Assembly (NCBI GenBank): GCA_963693365.1
Contig: CAVNZM010000014.1
Location: 3,162,001 to 3,226,000 of the forward strand
Direction of reading: 5' to 3'
DNA: 64,000 nt
DNA from: Amoebidium appalachense
Lineage: Eukaryota > Ichthyosporea
Positions 53,240 to 64,000 of the stretch are shown in pieces. How positions within the stretch are numbered: the stretch's first letter is position 1; every line of letters starts with the position of its first letter. The position numbers and the translations under genes are program-made. Under the pieces are notes generated by a model, which worked only from the letters and a program-made list of their open reading frames with translations, was not told the origin of the DNA and did no database searches.

Positions 53240-55942
53240 GTTGATGTTTGTTTATATTAGAAGCGAGTATCTGAGGTTTCGCACGGTTTTGACTGACTGG
53301 TGTTGAGTTGAGGAATATTTGCTGTGAGGAGTTTCTGTGCACGCAGCCACCCAGAACTGAGAGTGGCGGCGGGTGCGTTGTGTTTTTGTTTCCTGTGGGA
53401 TCAACATGGAATTCCCGCTTTCTTAGAAGGAATAAATGCAGCCAATAGGAATAGTTAAATTGAAATAGTTTTGAGGATTTGCTCAAATGTGATTAGACTT
53501 TTGGAGGAGTGTATAAATATTTTTAATAGAAAAAGGTACAGGCAGTATTTCTGACAGAAACTTTCGCGTCTTTTGTCCACAACCTTTAGCGAGAAAATTG
53601 CTAAAACACGTGTCATATTTCTTTTATTGTATATAAACCAACTCTTCCTCAAGTACTCCTACTAAATTAGGCCCTGCGTTCATTTGAGTAACTACTTTGT
53701 ATATCGGTTAGGAATTCATGGAATTCGCCCAGTTTTTCCCCCTATTTGATTGTAGATTTTGCGCAGCACGTCCGTGGCTGCCCGACTCAGCAGTGCCGCA
53801 GGTGCCGGTCAGCCGGTTGTCAACAGACACAGCCTGCGTGAATATCAATGGTGAAACTGTCCAGACGAACCACCACCACCGCCCACACAAAGACACTCAC
53901 TCTCTCTTGTGTACACAAACAAATCAATCAGTAAACACACCAACACTCACCGGGTCCCACACACCACGGCCACCGACCCACCCACACAGCTGCAGCACAC
54001 CCAGCAGGGCAGAAAAAACGTCGACGTCTGCGCCGGGCGCATGCATGCGCAGCACTTCCTAGGATTTATTTTCTCACACGGCCAGTGACCTCCACCAGAG
54101 GGTTATGAACTTATTATTATGACAGTACATGTATTTATATCTGTTTTACTGACATCACTGAGTTTCAATGACTGGCTGGCCGCCTGACGCATGACGTCGA
54201 TATGCGTCATGGTGTTAGGTCACATGTTACAATGGTTTCGGGTGACATCCCAAATGTGTGCTTGATTCTGATTGTGCATCAACATGTGACATCGACAAAT
54301 TTTTTAACAATACACGTGGGGAACAACCCCATTGCCCGCCCCTGTTCATTGATTTGGTCAAAGTGCACGTGGTAGGTCTTCTTCTTTTTGTTGCATATGT
54401 GTGTGGGTTGTGTGACACTGTGTGTGTGCGTGTGTGTTTGTGCATGTGTGGGTGATGAAAATGTGCGTTTGAATGCTGTTTCAGTGAGGGGGAGGAATGG
54501 CCGGCACAGGGCACCCTAACTAATTAATTGTATGCATGACGAAGAAAAAGAAGGGAGGGGGGGGGGGGGGGGGGGGGGGGGGAAGGTTCATATTTGGGTT
54601 GGGTTGGTTGGTTGGTTGGTTGGTTTGTTGGTTGCTGGTGGTGGTGTCGAAGTTCGAGGGTAGGTGGAGGTGGTGGTGGTCTGGTGTTGGTGGGAGGGTG
54701 ATCACCCTGAGGCACATATTCCTGTGCGTTCTAGTCCTGCAATCCTGGGCGGTGGTGGGGGTGCCGCTCACCTGTGGGTGTAACAGGTTTTGTGCGACAC
54801 GTGCGTCGGAGTTGGGCCTCCACATACACCCGATCAATTTCTAACGGTATGCATATGGTTGTGCCTGCGGCAGCCACTTGAGGGCCAAGCCTTATGAAAT
54901 GCGAGTGCATGTACGTAAATGTGCGTGTACAGTAGACGTTGAATGTGTGTAGGTGGACGGTGGTGGGTGAGTGGGTGTCTCTTTACTGGGGCAGGGCCCG
55001 GGCATGGGTGTGTGTGTGTGTGTGTGTGTGTGGTGGTGGTGGTGGGGGGGGGGGGGGGGGGGGGAGGGGGGAGGGGGGGGGGGGAGAGGAGGAGGGAGGG
55101 GGGGAGGGGAGGGGGGAGTAAGGAAGAGGGGAGGGCGAGCTCGAGGAAGGGGAGGGAGGGGGTGGGGGGGAAGCTCGAGGGGGGAAAAGGGGGGGGGGGG
55201 GGGGGGAGAGAGAGGAGGTGAAGGCGGGGGGAAAGAGGGGACAGAGGGATTTGAGTTTGCAAGGGAAGGAAAAAACTAATTGCTTCGAATGTACTCGATG
55301 CATGAGTTCAAAACATAGAGAGATGAAATAATTCTGATGCCACGTATATGGTGTTTCCATCCACATAGTTTAATTAATTCGGTCCCGCTATCTCCCATCT
55401 GCATGATGTATACGTAAGTATGGGAGGGGGTATTCAAAGAACTGAAACAATGATTAAGGGGGAATTTACGGTGCTGTTTTTTCAGTTGACATCCATGCTG
55501 TAATGCTATAGTACTATATCTACACAGTATATATAACCAGGGTGTTTTGACGTGTTCGTGTGGCGGTGAGCAAAAAAACCACACTATATAGAGGGTATGT
55601 AATTGATATCGGCCTTTACACCGATTTACAACTTATTCGTGCGGTGGTGGCAAAAAAAACGACGATCATATAGCCGGGTATGGTATTTGTTTACACCGGG
55701 TCTAAAACTCAGCCTATACATCGATTTACTACATCTACAACTTGATGATCAAGAACTCCTTGGTTACAACATGTGAATTATAAACTCCCACGGTATATTC
55801 CTAAAGGGAGATACGATCTAATTAGTATATAACGACACAACCCATGATAAGAGCTTGAACAAACATATTCAACGACAAGCACCCAATCAAATGGAACCAA
55901 AGTCAGTCGGCCGCCCACTTGGGCACCAATCAAACGCATCCG
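53240..55942. other. Intergenic region between secreted-protein gene and PI-PLC gene
   Basis: Mostly non-repetitive A/T-balanced DNA to about 54530. Then a G tract (54557-54582), GGTT/GGT repeats (54600-54690), GT and long G-rich tracts (55008-55230), and ordinary DNA to 55942. Short open readings (53718-54062 +, 53708-53896 -) have no splice or family support. No gene is called. Confidence 0.5.
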
Positions 55943-61929
<5,987 letters not shown>

Positions 61930-62009
61930 TTTGTCTGTGGAGATTATTGGATTTGTCTGTTATTGGTGAGGGTCACAAAGTTTTGTTTATTTGTTATTGT
62001 TAGGGGGGC

Positions 62010-64000
<1,991 letters not shown>

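Noticed and set aside
52721-53260. Open frames on the plus strand opposite the secreted-protein gene
   Set aside because: Shadow of GC-rich Ala/Pro codons in the minus-strand gene. The minus frame has a signal peptide and patterned cysteines.

Overview
This is nuclear DNA of a eukaryote. The genes are split into short exons (36-660 nt) by long introns with GT/AG borders. There are no operons or ribosome-binding sites. Introns and spacers are packed with homopolymer C/G tracts and long AC/GT, CT/GA, AT and minisatellite arrays. The gene set (STIM, a type I PKA regulatory subunit, an Nhp10/TFPT-type INO80 subunit, a PI-PLC X-domain enzyme) suggests an opisthokont. STIM points to an animal or a unicellular relative of animals; an Nhp10-like protein that still carries its HMG box favours a unicellular holozoan. 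This placement is inference.

Layout: (1) 1173-14927 (+), a STIM-like ER calcium sensor in 11 visible exons, 5' end not found. Its introns hold a tRNA-Ser(GCU) gene, a tRNA-derived repeat array, an 18-bp minisatellite of over 1 kb, and two MITEs with clear TIRs and target-site duplications. (2) 15254-15966 (-), a possible 5'-truncated non-LTR retrotransposon. (3) 19106-25060 (-), an Nhp10/TFPT-like INO80 subunit with coiled coil, acidic Ser tract and HMG box. (4) 26497-37462 (+), a complete 11-exon PKA type I regulatory subunit, divergent from (3). (5) 38.7-47.5 kb, four members of a secreted six-cysteine-module/Thr-rich family arranged -,+,-,+. The first divergent pair is decayed and the second is intact and nearly identical. 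(6) 48400-48721 (+), the 3' end of an unrecognised gene. (7) 52261-53239 (-), a secreted Pro/Ala- and Cys-rich protein with one apparent frameshift. (8) 55943-61929 (-), a five-exon PI-PLC X-domain protein.

STIM, PKA-R and PLC are all signalling genes, but nothing here shows that they are co-regulated. The window's distinctive properties are architectural. Several exon-intron borders are fused directly to microsatellites or poly(C). At least two introns start with a GU-repeat and end with an AC-repeat that could pair and bridge the splice sites. A dispersed repeat ending in poly(C) recurs, always in the sense orientation of the host gene where it is intronic. The Cys-rich family shows inverted duplication, then segmental duplication, then unequal decay.

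Exon borders were derived by hand from splice dinucleotides, reading-frame phase and similarity to remembered protein families. No alignment or search was run.
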